Positions 46,263-54,405 of a stretch of 64,000 bases of DNA are shown here, piece by piece. The notes beneath the pieces were generated by a model. That model was not told where the DNA came from, made no database searches, and saw only the letters and a list, made by a program, of their open reading frames with translations. The stretch is taken from positions 4,145,308 through 4,209,307 of the forward strand of contig NZ_CP047491.1 in the NCBI RefSeq assembly GCF_009931115.1, in the 5' to 3' direction. Source of the DNA: Microbulbifer hydrolyticus. Its GTDB lineage: Bacteria; Pseudomonadota; Gammaproteobacteria; Pseudomonadales; Cellvibrionaceae. Position 1 is the stretch's first letter; each line of letters begins with the position of its first letter. A program made the position numbers and the translations under genes.

Positions 46263-48343
46263 TGGCTCAGGATTTTCTGGTTGAGCTGGGCACTGAAGAA
46301 CTGCCCCCCAAAGCCCTGCACACCCTGATGCAGGCCTTCGCCGACGGTATCGAACAGGGGCTGAAAGAGGCCGAACTCGAGTTTGGTGCGGTCAAGGCCT
46401 ACGCCAGTCCGCGCCGCCTTGCGGTCATCGTGGCCGACCTGGCAGAACAGCAGAAGGACAAACAGGTCGAGAAGCACGGCCCCGCAGTGGCCGCCGCGTT
46501 TGATAAAGACGGCAACCCGACAAAAGCGGCACAGGGTTTTGCCCGCGGTGCCGGTGTAAGTGTCGATGAATTGTCTCGTGTGCAGACCGACAAGGGCGAG
46601 CGTCTTGCATTTATCAGCGAACAGAAAGGTGAAGCCACCAAAAACCTGCTTGGGGATATTGTCTCAACCTCGCTGGCGAAATTGCCGATTCCCAAGCGCA
46701 TGCGCTGGGGCGCACGCAAGGAAGAGTTCGTACGCCCGGTGCACTGGTTGCTGATGCTGCTCGGCAACGATGTGGTCGATGCCGAGGTCCTCGGCCTGAA
46801 ATCCGGCAATACCACCCGCGGTCACCGCTTCCACTGCAACCGCGAACTGACCGTCGCATCCGCAAATGACTATGTACAAAAGGTGCGCGACCCGGGATAC
46901 GTGGTGGTGGACTTTGCCGAGCGCCGCGAGATTATCCGCGAGCAGGTACAGGCAGAAGCCAACAACGTAAATGGTGAGGCGGTTATCGACGATGACCTGC
47001 TGGATGAAGTTACCGCACTTGTGGAATGGCCGGCTGCGCTTACCGGTCGCTTTGAAAAGCGTTTTCTGGATGTCCCCGCCGAAGCACTGATCTCCTCCAT
47101 GAAGGAGCATCAGAAATATTTCCATGTGATCGATGACGACGGCAAGCTGATGCCATTCTTCATCACCGTTTCCAATATCGAAAGCACCGACGCCAAACAG
47201 GTGATCGAGGGCAATGAACGGGTGATCCGCCCGCGTCTGTCCGATGCGGCTTTCTTTTTTGACACCGACAAAAAAACCAGCCTCGAAGCGCGTCGGGAAA
47301 AACTCAAATCCATCGTGTTCCAGCAGAAGCTGGGCACGGTATACGACAAGACCGAACGCATGGCGAAACTGGCCGCGGCCATCGCCGAAAAGATTGGTGG
47401 CGATGCAGCACTGGCACAACGCGCCTCACAACTGTGCAAGTCCGACCTGGTCACCGAAATGGTGTTCGAGTTCGCGGATATGCAGGGTATTGCCGGCTAT
47501 TACTATGCCGAGAATGACGGCGAACCGCTGGACGTTGCCAAAGCCATGTACGAGCAGTACATGCCGAAGTTTGCCGGCGATGCGTTGCCGGTAAGCGAGA
47601 CCGGCACCATTGTCGCGCTCGCCGATCGTATCGATACGCTGGTGGGCATTTTCGGTATCGGCCAGCCGCCCAGTGGCTCCCGCGACCCGTTCGCCCTGCG
47701 CCGCGCCAGCCTGGGTGTACTGCGGATCCTGGTAGAAAAAAATATCGACCTGGATCTGCGTGAGCTGCTTACCCTCGCCCGCGACAGCTACCCGCGCACC
47801 GCACTGGCCGAATACGACAGCGTCGTGGAACAGACACTGGCGTACATGATCGAGCGCTTCCGCGCCCGCTATGAGGATGCTGGTATCAAGGCCGAGGTGT
47901 TCCTCGCCGTTTCCGCGCGCAAACTGTCGCGTCCGCTGGATATCGACAATCGTGTGAAAGCGGTACACAGCTTCACTCAGCTGCCAGAAGCGGAAGCCCT
48001 GGCCGCCGCAAACAAGCGCGTGTCGAATATTCTCGCCAAGCTGGACGGCCCCGCACCGAGCGAGGTGGATCAGGCCCTGCTGCAGGAGGATGCAGAAAAG
48101 GCACTGTACCTGGCGATCCGCGATGCCGAGGACGCGGTTGCCCCCCTGTATGCGGAAGCGCGCTTTGAAGAAGGCCTTGCCGGGCTTTCCGGCCTGCGGG
48201 AAACCGTCGACAACTTCTTCGATAGTGTGATGGTCATGGCCGATGATGAGCAATTGCGCAACAACCGCCTGGCACTGCTGTCTCAGCTGCGCGCACTGTT
48301 CCTGGAAGCTGCAGATATTTCCCTGTTGGCGCCAGCCAAGTAA
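46262..48343 (+). CDS. glyS: Glycine-tRNA ligase beta subunit
   Basis: tRNA-binding subunit of 693 aa. It starts DFLVELGTEELPPKAL and contains SMKEHQKYFHV, ERVIRPRLSDAAFFF, LAKLPIPKRMRWG and RDPFALRRASLGVLRI, all typical of GlyS. It carries an HD-like domain in the middle and an anticodon-binding-like helical C-terminus. Translationally coupled to glyQ. Confidence 0.97.
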   Translation: MAQDFLVELGTEELPPKALHTLMQAFADGIEQGLKEAELEFGAVKAYASPRRLAVIVADLAEQQKDKQVEKHGPAVAAAFDKDGNPTKAAQGFARGAGVSVDELSRVQTDKGERLAFISEQKGEATKNLLGDIVSTSLAKLPIPKRMRWGARKEEFVRPVHWLLMLLGNDVVDAEVLGLKSGNTTRGHRFHCNRELTVASANDYVQKVRDPGYVVVDFAERREIIREQVQAEANNVNGEAVIDDDLLDEVTALVEWPAALTGRFEKRFLDVPAEALISSMKEHQKYFHVIDDDGKLMPFFITVSNIESTDAKQVIEGNERVIRPRLSDAAFFFDTDKKTSLEARREKLKSIVFQQKLGTVYDKTERMAKLAAAIAEKIGGDAALAQRASQLCKSDLVTEMVFEFADMQGIAGYYYAENDGEPLDVAKAMYEQYMPKFAGDALPVSETGTIVALADRIDTLVGIFGIGQPPSGSRDPFALRRASLGVLRILVEKNIDLDLRELLTLARDSYPRTALAEYDSVVEQTLAYMIERFRARYEDAGIKAEVFLAVSARKLSRPLDIDNRVKAVHSFTQLPEAEALAAANKRVSNILAKLDGPAPSEVDQALLQEDAEKALYLAIRDAEDAVAPLYAEARFEEGLAGLSGLRETVDNFFDSVMVMADDEQLRNNRLALLSQLRALFLEAADISLLAPAK

Positions 48344-48355
48344 GAGGCGCGCGCC

Positions 48356-48904
48356 ATGGCCATCATCGTTCTCGACCGCGACGGCGTCATCAATCAGCAC
48401 TCGGACAACCATATCCGCAGTGCGGACGAATGGCAGCCCATCGCCGATAGTATCGAGGCCATGGCGCAACTCAGCCAGGCGGGCCACCAGCTTGTGGTGG
48501 CCACCAACCAGAGCGGCCTCGCCATGGGCCTGTTCGATCTCGACGACCTGGAAGCCATGCATGCGAAAATGCGTGCGCTGGTAGAAGACGCGGGCGGTGA
48601 GATCGCCGCAATTTTTTACTGTCCCCACAGTGACGACGACAACTGCCGCTGTCGCAAGCCCGCAACCGGATTGCTCGACGCCATCGAAGCGGAATTCGAC
48701 ACCAGCCTGCACGATTGTTATTTCGTCGGCGACCGATTAAAGGATCTGCAGTGCGCGTTGGCAAAAGGGTGCAAACCAGTTCTGGTGAAGACCGGGTGTG
48801 GTGAGCGGACGCTGCTATCGCTGATCGAACACCCGGATCCGGATTTGATCACCACTGCGGTATTCGACGATCTATCCGCATTCACCAAGTTCCTACTGCA
48901 GTAA
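48356..48904 (+). CDS. gmhB: D-glycero-beta-D-manno-heptose 1,7-bisphosphate 7-phosphatase
   Basis: HAD-type phosphatase of 182 aa used in making ADP-heptose for the LPS core. The nucleophile motif is LDRDGVINQH (Asp residues near 6 and 8), the Thr/Ser motif is VATNQSG, and the zinc loop is CPHSDDDNCRCRKP. GDRLKDL is the third HAD motif. Twelve bases after glyS. In Pseudomonas the next gene towards gyrB is an acyltransferase; here that gene is missing and accessory genes begin. Confidence 0.92.
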   Translation: MAIIVLDRDGVINQHSDNHIRSADEWQPIADSIEAMAQLSQAGHQLVVATNQSGLAMGLFDLDDLEAMHAKMRALVEDAGGEIAAIFYCPHSDDDNCRCRKPATGLLDAIEAEFDTSLHDCYFVGDRLKDLQCALAKGCKPVLVKTGCGERTLLSLIEHPDPDLITTAVFDDLSAFTKFLLQ

Positions 48905-49287
48905 CCCATACGGACGTACCAGTCATATTTCCGTTTTCACAAAAAGTTTTGCGACACTTTTGTGAACCCTCCAGCTTTTTTCTCGCGAAACAATCCGATT
49001 CGCGCCAGTGTATTGCCTCACACGTTTGGTTTCCGTAGAAACCAAATAGAGGGATCCAGTGCCGTGCGCTTCACGGAAGAATAACAACCGCACGACACGC
49101 TCCTGTCTGGATCAGAGGTTGACGGAACGACCTTGAAGTAAAGGGCTTGGCAATACTGGTTACCACCAAAGACATCCCCTTGTAATTCGCTCCGTCTCGA
49201 TCTTTTCCGAAAATCTAACGGAATCACTGGCCACCAATTGCCAAAAGCAAACATCCGGGTGCCGGTTTATTTTTTACGGGGCAATAT
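48905..49287. other. 383-base gap upstream of the subtilase with several hairpins
   Basis: No gene is supported. Seen structures: TTCACAAAA / TTTTGTGAA (48936-48944 / 48958-48966), which with the later T-run may end the gmhB message; TTTGGTTTC-CGTA-GAAACCAAA (49025-49046); and CCGTG/CACGG near 49064-49078. The rest should hold the subtilase promoter, but none could be picked with confidence. The region is less GC-rich than its surroundings. Confidence 0.5.
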
Positions 49288-52200
49288 ATGAGTTTTTTGC
49301 GTACACCCCGGTCTCGAACGAGACTGGTGGGGGGGAATGCATTCCGCATTTTTTTCTCGACGTTTTTTTCATCCCTACTTTTAACCACATCAGTTCCATC
49401 CTTGGCTTCCGCGCAAAGCGCAGTGCCCACGCCAGTAGAAGCACGAAAAAAAACCTATATCGTGCAACTCGCCGACAAACCATTGATTGCCTATGAAGGC
49501 AATATCCAGGGCCTGGCAGCGACCAAACCCACACGCAGTCACAAGCTGGATTTTTCCAGCAGCGCCATCAAGAACTACCGCGGCTTCCTCGCCGAACGCC
49601 GGCAACAGGCGCTGGATACTGTGCCCGGTGCGCGCAAGGTGCACGACTACCAGGTGGCCTTCAATGGCTTCGCCGCACAGATGACCGCAAAACAGGCCGA
49701 AGCATTGCGCAGTCGCAAAGATGTACTGGGAGTCTGGGAGGATCAGCTGATGAAGCCCCAGACCAATTCCACCTACCACTACCTGGGACTGGACAAGGCC
49801 CCCGGCCCCTGGCTTCTCGGCGCGACCGGTGAGGATGTGGTGATTGGTATAATAGATTCCGGCATTCACCCGGAGCATCCGAGCCTGGAAGACACCCGCA
49901 CACCCAAGCGGGGCCATTTCGGCCGGCAGATAATTTACGACGCAGTACCAGACGGGTTTAACGGTAGCGGCTGTGAATTCGGCAACACCGAATTCAATCC
50001 CGCCGACCTGCCGTTCGAGTGCAACAACAAACTCATCAAGGCGCAGGCATTTTCCGACGGCTTCCTCTCCGTAAATACCCTCGCCGACTACGAGTTTCTC
50101 TCGGCGCGAGACGCAGACGGCCACGGCACCCATACCGCAACCACCGCGGCCGGTAATTATGGTGTCGAGGGCATTGTGAATGGAGAGGCCACCGGCACAC
50201 TGAGTGGCGTTGCGCCACGCGCACGAGTCGCGGTGTACAAGGTTTGCTGGGATGCTCCCAATCCCGACGACAGTGGCTGTTTCTCGTCGGATTCAATGGC
50301 GGCCATCGATCAGGCGGTTGCCGATGGTGTTGACGTCATCAACTTTTCCGTGGGCGGTGCCAGTACCCTGTTCAATGGTCCCGATGATATCGCCTTCCTG
50401 TTCGCCGCCGATGCCGGTGTGTTTGTGGCGACCTCGGCGGGCAACTCTGGGCCGGGCGATGAAACCATTGGCACGCCGTCGGGTGTCCCCTGGATCACCG
50501 CGGTGGGTGCCACCGAGGACAACCAGAGCTTTGGTACCGGTCTCGAAGTCACTGCACCCTCCGGGCTAGCGGGCATTTTTGAGGGCCTGCAGGGCTCGGG
50601 CCCGGTACAGCTTTCCGATGCCGGCGCCATTTCTGCGGATGTGGTCAGTGCCGAACCGTTGGAGGCCTGTTCCCCGCTCACCAATGCGTCGGCCATGGAG
50701 GGGAAAATTGCGCTGGTCATTCGCGGCGCCTGCGCCTTTAGCGACAAGTACAACCAGGTGGCGGCCGCCGGCGCTCGCGCGATCGTGGTGTACAACGACG
50801 GTACCGCACCGGACCGCATCGACCCGATCACCATGTCCGCTCCGGATACCACCATTCCAGGCATCATGATCCGCCATCCGGACGGCGCCGCGCTGGCGTC
50901 GGCAGCAGGTACCAGCGGTAGCCTGAGTCCGGAGATCCAGGTTTCCCGCGACAATCGTATTGCTGGCTTCTCCTCCCGGGGTGCCAACGCGGGTGCGCCG
51001 GATATCATCAAGCCGGATATCGCCGCACCCGGGGTCGACATTATCGCCGGGATATCGCCGGTGGGCAGCGGCGATATCTTTGGTCGTCTGAGCGGCACCT
51101 CCATGGCCAGCCCGCACATCGCCGGAGTTTTTGCGCTGCTGAAGCAGGTACACCCGGAGTGGACGCCAGCGATGGCGCGCTCCGCGCTGATGACCACCGC
51201 ACGCCAGAACATGAAGAAGTCCTTCGGCAACGAGGCGGCGGATCCGTTCGATATCGGTGCCGGCATGGTGCAACCGGCAAATGCATTTTTCCCCGGCCTT
51301 GTATATGACGCAGGCCTGTTGGACTACTTCGCCTTCCTGTGCGGTGCGGAAAAGCAGCCAACACTGTTGCCGGCATCGGACTGTGAAGCACTGCAGGGCT
51401 ACGGATTTTCCACTGACTCGTCCGATCTCAACCTTCCTTCCATTGGTATTGCCGAACTCGTCGGTAGCCAGACCATTACCCGTCGAGTGACCAGTGTCGA
51501 GAAAGGTACCCGCTGGTACTGGGCTGAAGTGGATGCGCCTGCGGGCATCGACGTAGAGGTTTCACCCCGTATCCTCCGCTTGAAAGATGGTGAAACCGCA
51601 ACCTACCAGGTGACCTTCACGGCCAGTGCCGACGCCGCGCTCGATGAGTGGGCTTTTGGCTCTCTAAGCTGGTCCCAGGGTTTCCGCAAGGTGCGCAGCC
51701 CTATCGCGGTGAAGCCCGTCGCGATTTCTGTCGCATCATCGGTCGCGGCCAATGGCACCAGTGGCAACCTCGAGGTTCCGCTCGCGTTCGGTTATGACGG
51801 AGCTTATGCCGCCTCCATGAATGGCCTGGCCGAGGGCTTGCCATTCCCCGGTGCGGTGGAAGATGGGGCAGATGACCTGATATTTTTCGAAGTGCCGGCG
51901 GGAACCAGCTTCAGCCGGATCGCGCTGTTCGATGCGGATGTAGGCGCGGGCGATGGATCCGATGACCTCGACCTGCAACTGCTTGGACCCGATGTTGCGG
52001 GTTGGCCCTTGGTGGGCTCCAGCGGCACACCCACTTCCGCAGAGCAGGTCGATATGGTGAATCCGACACCCGGCGTCTACGCCGTCTTCGTGGTCGACTA
52101 TGCTTCTGCGCCGGGGCCCACACCCTACACCCTGTTCAATTTCAATTTGCAGGGTGACAGCAGCAATACACATGTGGATGGACCCGCCGCCGCAACCATC

Positions 52201-52329
52201 GGCACAACCGGGGTGCTCCGGCTCGATTGGTCCGGACTGAACACAGGTACCCGCGCACTTGGCATTATTCAGCACCAGCGAGGCAGTGAGGTTATTGGCA
52301 CCACCGAAGTCCTGGTCAATACGCGCTGA
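49288..52329 (+). CDS. Secreted subtilisin-like serine protease with inserted PA domain
   Basis: A 1013-aa exported S8 family protease. Order of parts: signal peptide (to about residue 43), inhibitor I9 propeptide (about 55-155, YIVQLADKP to VLGVWED), catalytic domain with Asp190 (IIDSGIHPEHPS), His282 (DGHGTHTA) and Ser605 (GTSMASPHIAG). A protease-associated (PA) domain (about 425-545, IALVIRGACAFSDKYNQVAAAGARAIVVYND) is inserted between His and Ser. An Fn3-like domain (about 700-815) and a PPC-like C-terminal domain follow. The layout up to the Fn3 part is that of cucumisin/plant-type subtilases. Probably a secreted nutrient-acquiring enzyme. Confidence 0.93.
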   Translation: MSFLRTPRSRTRLVGGNAFRIFFSTFFSSLLLTTSVPSLASAQSAVPTPVEARKKTYIVQLADKPLIAYEGNIQGLAATKPTRSHKLDFSSSAIKNYRGFLAERRQQALDTVPGARKVHDYQVAFNGFAAQMTAKQAEALRSRKDVLGVWEDQLMKPQTNSTYHYLGLDKAPGPWLLGATGEDVVIGIIDSGIHPEHPSLEDTRTPKRGHFGRQIIYDAVPDGFNGSGCEFGNTEFNPADLPFECNNKLIKAQAFSDGFLSVNTLADYEFLSARDADGHGTHTATTAAGNYGVEGIVNGEATGTLSGVAPRARVAVYKVCWDAPNPDDSGCFSSDSMAAIDQAVADGVDVINFSVGGASTLFNGPDDIAFLFAADAGVFVATSAGNSGPGDETIGTPSGVPWITAVGATEDNQSFGTGLEVTAPSGLAGIFEGLQGSGPVQLSDAGAISADVVSAEPLEACSPLTNASAMEGKIALVIRGACAFSDKYNQVAAAGARAIVVYNDGTAPDRIDPITMSAPDTTIPGIMIRHPDGAALASAAGTSGSLSPEIQVSRDNRIAGFSSRGANAGAPDIIKPDIAAPGVDIIAGISPVGSGDIFGRLSGTSMASPHIAGVFALLKQVHPEWTPAMARSALMTTARQNMKKSFGNEAADPFDIGAGMVQPANAFFPGLVYDAGLLDYFAFLCGAEKQPTLLPASDCEALQGYGFSTDSSDLNLPSIGIAELVGSQTITRRVTSVEKGTRWYWAEVDAPAGIDVEVSPRILRLKDGETATYQVTFTASADAALDEWAFGSLSWSQGFRKVRSPIAVKPVAISVASSVAANGTSGNLEVPLAFGYDGAYAASMNGLAEGLPFPGAVEDGADDLIFFEVPAGTSFSRIALFDADVGAGDGSDDLDLQLLGPDVAGWPLVGSSGTPTSAEQVDMVNPTPGVYAVFVVDYASAPGPTPYTLFNFNLQGDSSNTHVDGPAAATIGTTGVLRLDWSGLNTGTRALGIIQHQRGSEVIGTTEVLVNTR

Positions 52330-52351
52330 CGCGTAGCGCGGAATTCTATCC

Positions 52352-52382
52352 AGCCCGGCTGTCACTTCAGTCGGGCTTTTTT
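52352..52382 (+). terminator. Terminator after the subtilase gene
   Basis: AGCCCGGCTG (52352-52361) pairs with CAGTCGGGCT (52368-52377), one wobble, followed by six T (52377-52382). Confidence 0.85.
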
Positions 52383-52509
52383 GTGCCCACAATCGGCTAT
52401 GGTTATCCCACCTGTACCTGCTGGAGGTCGGCGCGATGCCGCATTTCCCGCTTGTATTCTGCACCCCAGCTACTAACAATGGCGCCCCCATCCAACCCGG
52501 AGCTCTGCC

Positions 52510-53700
52510 GTGCAACAACTTATTTTAAACCCCCGTGCCGAACGTCGCCTGAAGCTCGGGCACCTGTGGATTTACAGCAACGAGGTGGATACTGGCCGCA
52601 GCCCATTGAAGGGGATTGAGCCCGGGAGCCAGTGCGAGATTCTCGACAGCAAGGGTAAAAGCCTGGGCCACGCACTGGTGAATCCGAACCAGCTTATCTG
52701 TGCACGGCTGGTTTCACGCAAGGGCCCCTTTACCGGCAAACTGCTCAAGCGTCGGCTGGAGTCCGCACTTGCACTGCGTGGACGCTACTTCGCTCACCCC
52801 AGTTATCGCATGGTTTACGGGGACTCCGACGGTCTGCCCGGGCTGGTGGTAGACCGATTTGGCGATTACCTGGTGGTGCAAATCAGCAGCTGGGGTATGG
52901 AAAACCTGGTTGGGGAAATTGTTGATGCGCTGGTTGCGCTGGTACAGCCTGCGGGAATTTTACTGCGCAACGATCACCAGGGACGCAAGGTCGAGGAGCT
53001 GCCGGAACTGTGCGAGGTGGCCCATGGTGAGGTGCCGAAGATGGTGCCGTTTGAAGAAAATGGCGTGCCGTTACTGGCACCCGTTTACGACGGCCAGAAA
53101 ACCGGCTGGTTCTACGATCATCGCGATAATCGCGCGCGCCTGAATCAGTGGGTAAAAGGCCAGCGCGTACTGGACCTGTTTTCCTATGCGGGCGGCTGGG
53201 GTGTGCAAGCACTTGCTCACGGCGCGTCAGAAGTTACGTGTGTCGATGCTTCAGGACAGGCACTCGACTGGTGCGAAGAGAACGCGGCGCTAAACAATCG
53301 CAAGGAGGACCTGATTACGGTTCAGGGCAAAGCGGTGGACGCGATGAAAGAGCTGATCGCCGAGGGCCAGCGCTACGATGCGATCGTGCTGGACCCGCCC
53401 GCTTTTATCAAACGCCGCAAGGACCAGAAGTCCGGCGAGGCGGCCTATCGGCATATCAACGAACTGGCTCTGCGCCTGCTCGAAAAGAACGGCCTTCTGG
53501 TCAGCGCGTCCTGCTCGATGCACCTGGAGTCAGACACCTTGCTGGAAATACTGCGGGGCGCGGGACGCCATCTGGATAAATCCATCAGCATTATCGGCAG
53601 CGGTGGTCAGGGCGCCGATCATCCAATTCACCCGGCGATTGCCGAGACCCGCTACCTGAAGGCGCACTTCGTGCACCTGTCCGGTCCCGGCAGTATCTAA
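52510..53700 (+). CDS. rlmI: 23S rRNA (cytosine-1962-C5) methyltransferase, RlmI-like
   Basis: A 396-aa SAM-dependent RNA methyltransferase. The N-terminal PUA-type domain covers about residues 1-75 (RLKLGHLWIYSNEVD). The SAM-binding motif is VLDLFSYAGGWGVQALA near 220, followed by DPPAFIKRRKDQ and the catalytic Cys in SASCSMH near 335. The GTG start at 52510 has GGAG 7 bases upstream. It has its own leader after the subtilase terminator. Confidence 0.92.
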   Translation: MQQLILNPRAERRLKLGHLWIYSNEVDTGRSPLKGIEPGSQCEILDSKGKSLGHALVNPNQLICARLVSRKGPFTGKLLKRRLESALALRGRYFAHPSYRMVYGDSDGLPGLVVDRFGDYLVVQISSWGMENLVGEIVDALVALVQPAGILLRNDHQGRKVEELPELCEVAHGEVPKMVPFEENGVPLLAPVYDGQKTGWFYDHRDNRARLNQWVKGQRVLDLFSYAGGWGVQALAHGASEVTCVDASGQALDWCEENAALNNRKEDLITVQGKAVDAMKELIAEGQRYDAIVLDPPAFIKRRKDQKSGEAAYRHINELALRLLEKNGLLVSASCSMHLESDTLLEILRGAGRHLDKSISIIGSGGQGADHPIHPAIAETRYLKAHFVHLSGPGSI

Positions 53701-53707
53701 CCAGGGG

Positions 53708-54151
53708 CTAGCGGAACTTTTTGGGGCTCATGGGCAGCAAGCGTGAGTCCTCGAGCGCAGCGATCCGGTGTCCAAAACCAGCGAGATATTCCGGGTCCTG
53801 GGTAAATTCTGCAAACACCTGCTGTGATGGGTAGCGCACCAGCATGGCGAGATCCCACGACTCCTCGTCTGGGCCAACCAGGTACTGGCCGGCTTCTCCG
53901 AGAAAGATGACTTCGCCACCGCGACGGGCAAGAATTGGGCCCGAGTGGGCCATATATTTTTTGTAGGCTCGCGCACCCGAAACGATGTCATCCGGCGCGA
54001 GCTGTGGATGCTCACTGTAATCGGCAACGTCGCGAAACTTGAGCAGGTTCAGCATGACGACCTCCCCTTCAAGCTTGCGTTTCTCCAGTGCCTCGGCCGA
54101 TTTTTTCGTGGGCTCCAGGTATCCGTTGGAAGATGTGTCTGCTTGTGTCAT
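53708..54151 (-). CDS. DUF1330 domain protein
   Basis: A 147-aa soluble protein of the ferredoxin-like dimeric alpha-beta barrel type. Family-like parts are VVMLNLLKFRDVADYSEHP, ARAYKKYMAHSGPILARRGGEVIFLGEA, DLAMLVRYPSQQVFAEFTQDPEY. The ATG at 54151 with GGGGA upstream is preferred over the longer frame to 54232. Converges with rlmI, with 7 bases between stops. No known reaction. Confidence 0.8.
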   Translation of the reverse strand: MTQADTSSNGYLEPTKKSAEALEKRKLEGEVVMLNLLKFRDVADYSEHPQLAPDDIVSGARAYKKYMAHSGPILARRGGEVIFLGEAGQYLVGPDEESWDLAMLVRYPSQQVFAEFTQDPEYLAGFGHRIAALEDSRLLPMSPKKFR

Positions 54152-54357
54152 ATGCGCTTGTCCCCAAGTAGGATTGTTGGCGGTCAACCTACCCGGGATC
54201 TTCCCACGGCCGCAGCGCCTTCCCCATGACATTTTTTACCCGGCCTCGCTGACCAATAACGCCTTTCGAACCCGTCGTTTCAGTGAGTGATTGCCGGCAA
54301 GGTGGACCATTCGCAGTGTGAATTATTCGAGTGGCGCAAGTGCGGGTTTGTTGCGGT

Positions 54358-54378
54358 AAGCCCGACAGCGCCGGGCTT
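54358..54378 (-). terminator. Terminator-like hairpin after the TonB receptor gene
   Basis: AAGCCCG (54358-54364) pairs exactly with CGGGCTT (54372-54378), about 30 bases past the receptor stop on the minus strand. The T-run is very short, so efficiency is doubtful. Confidence 0.4.
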
Positions 54379-54405
54379 TGTTTGCAGGTTACGGTTTAAC
54401 GTTTC

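Noticed and set aside
47426..48712. 428-codon minus-strand frame opposite glyS and gmhB
   Set aside because: Shadow of two well-supported genes.
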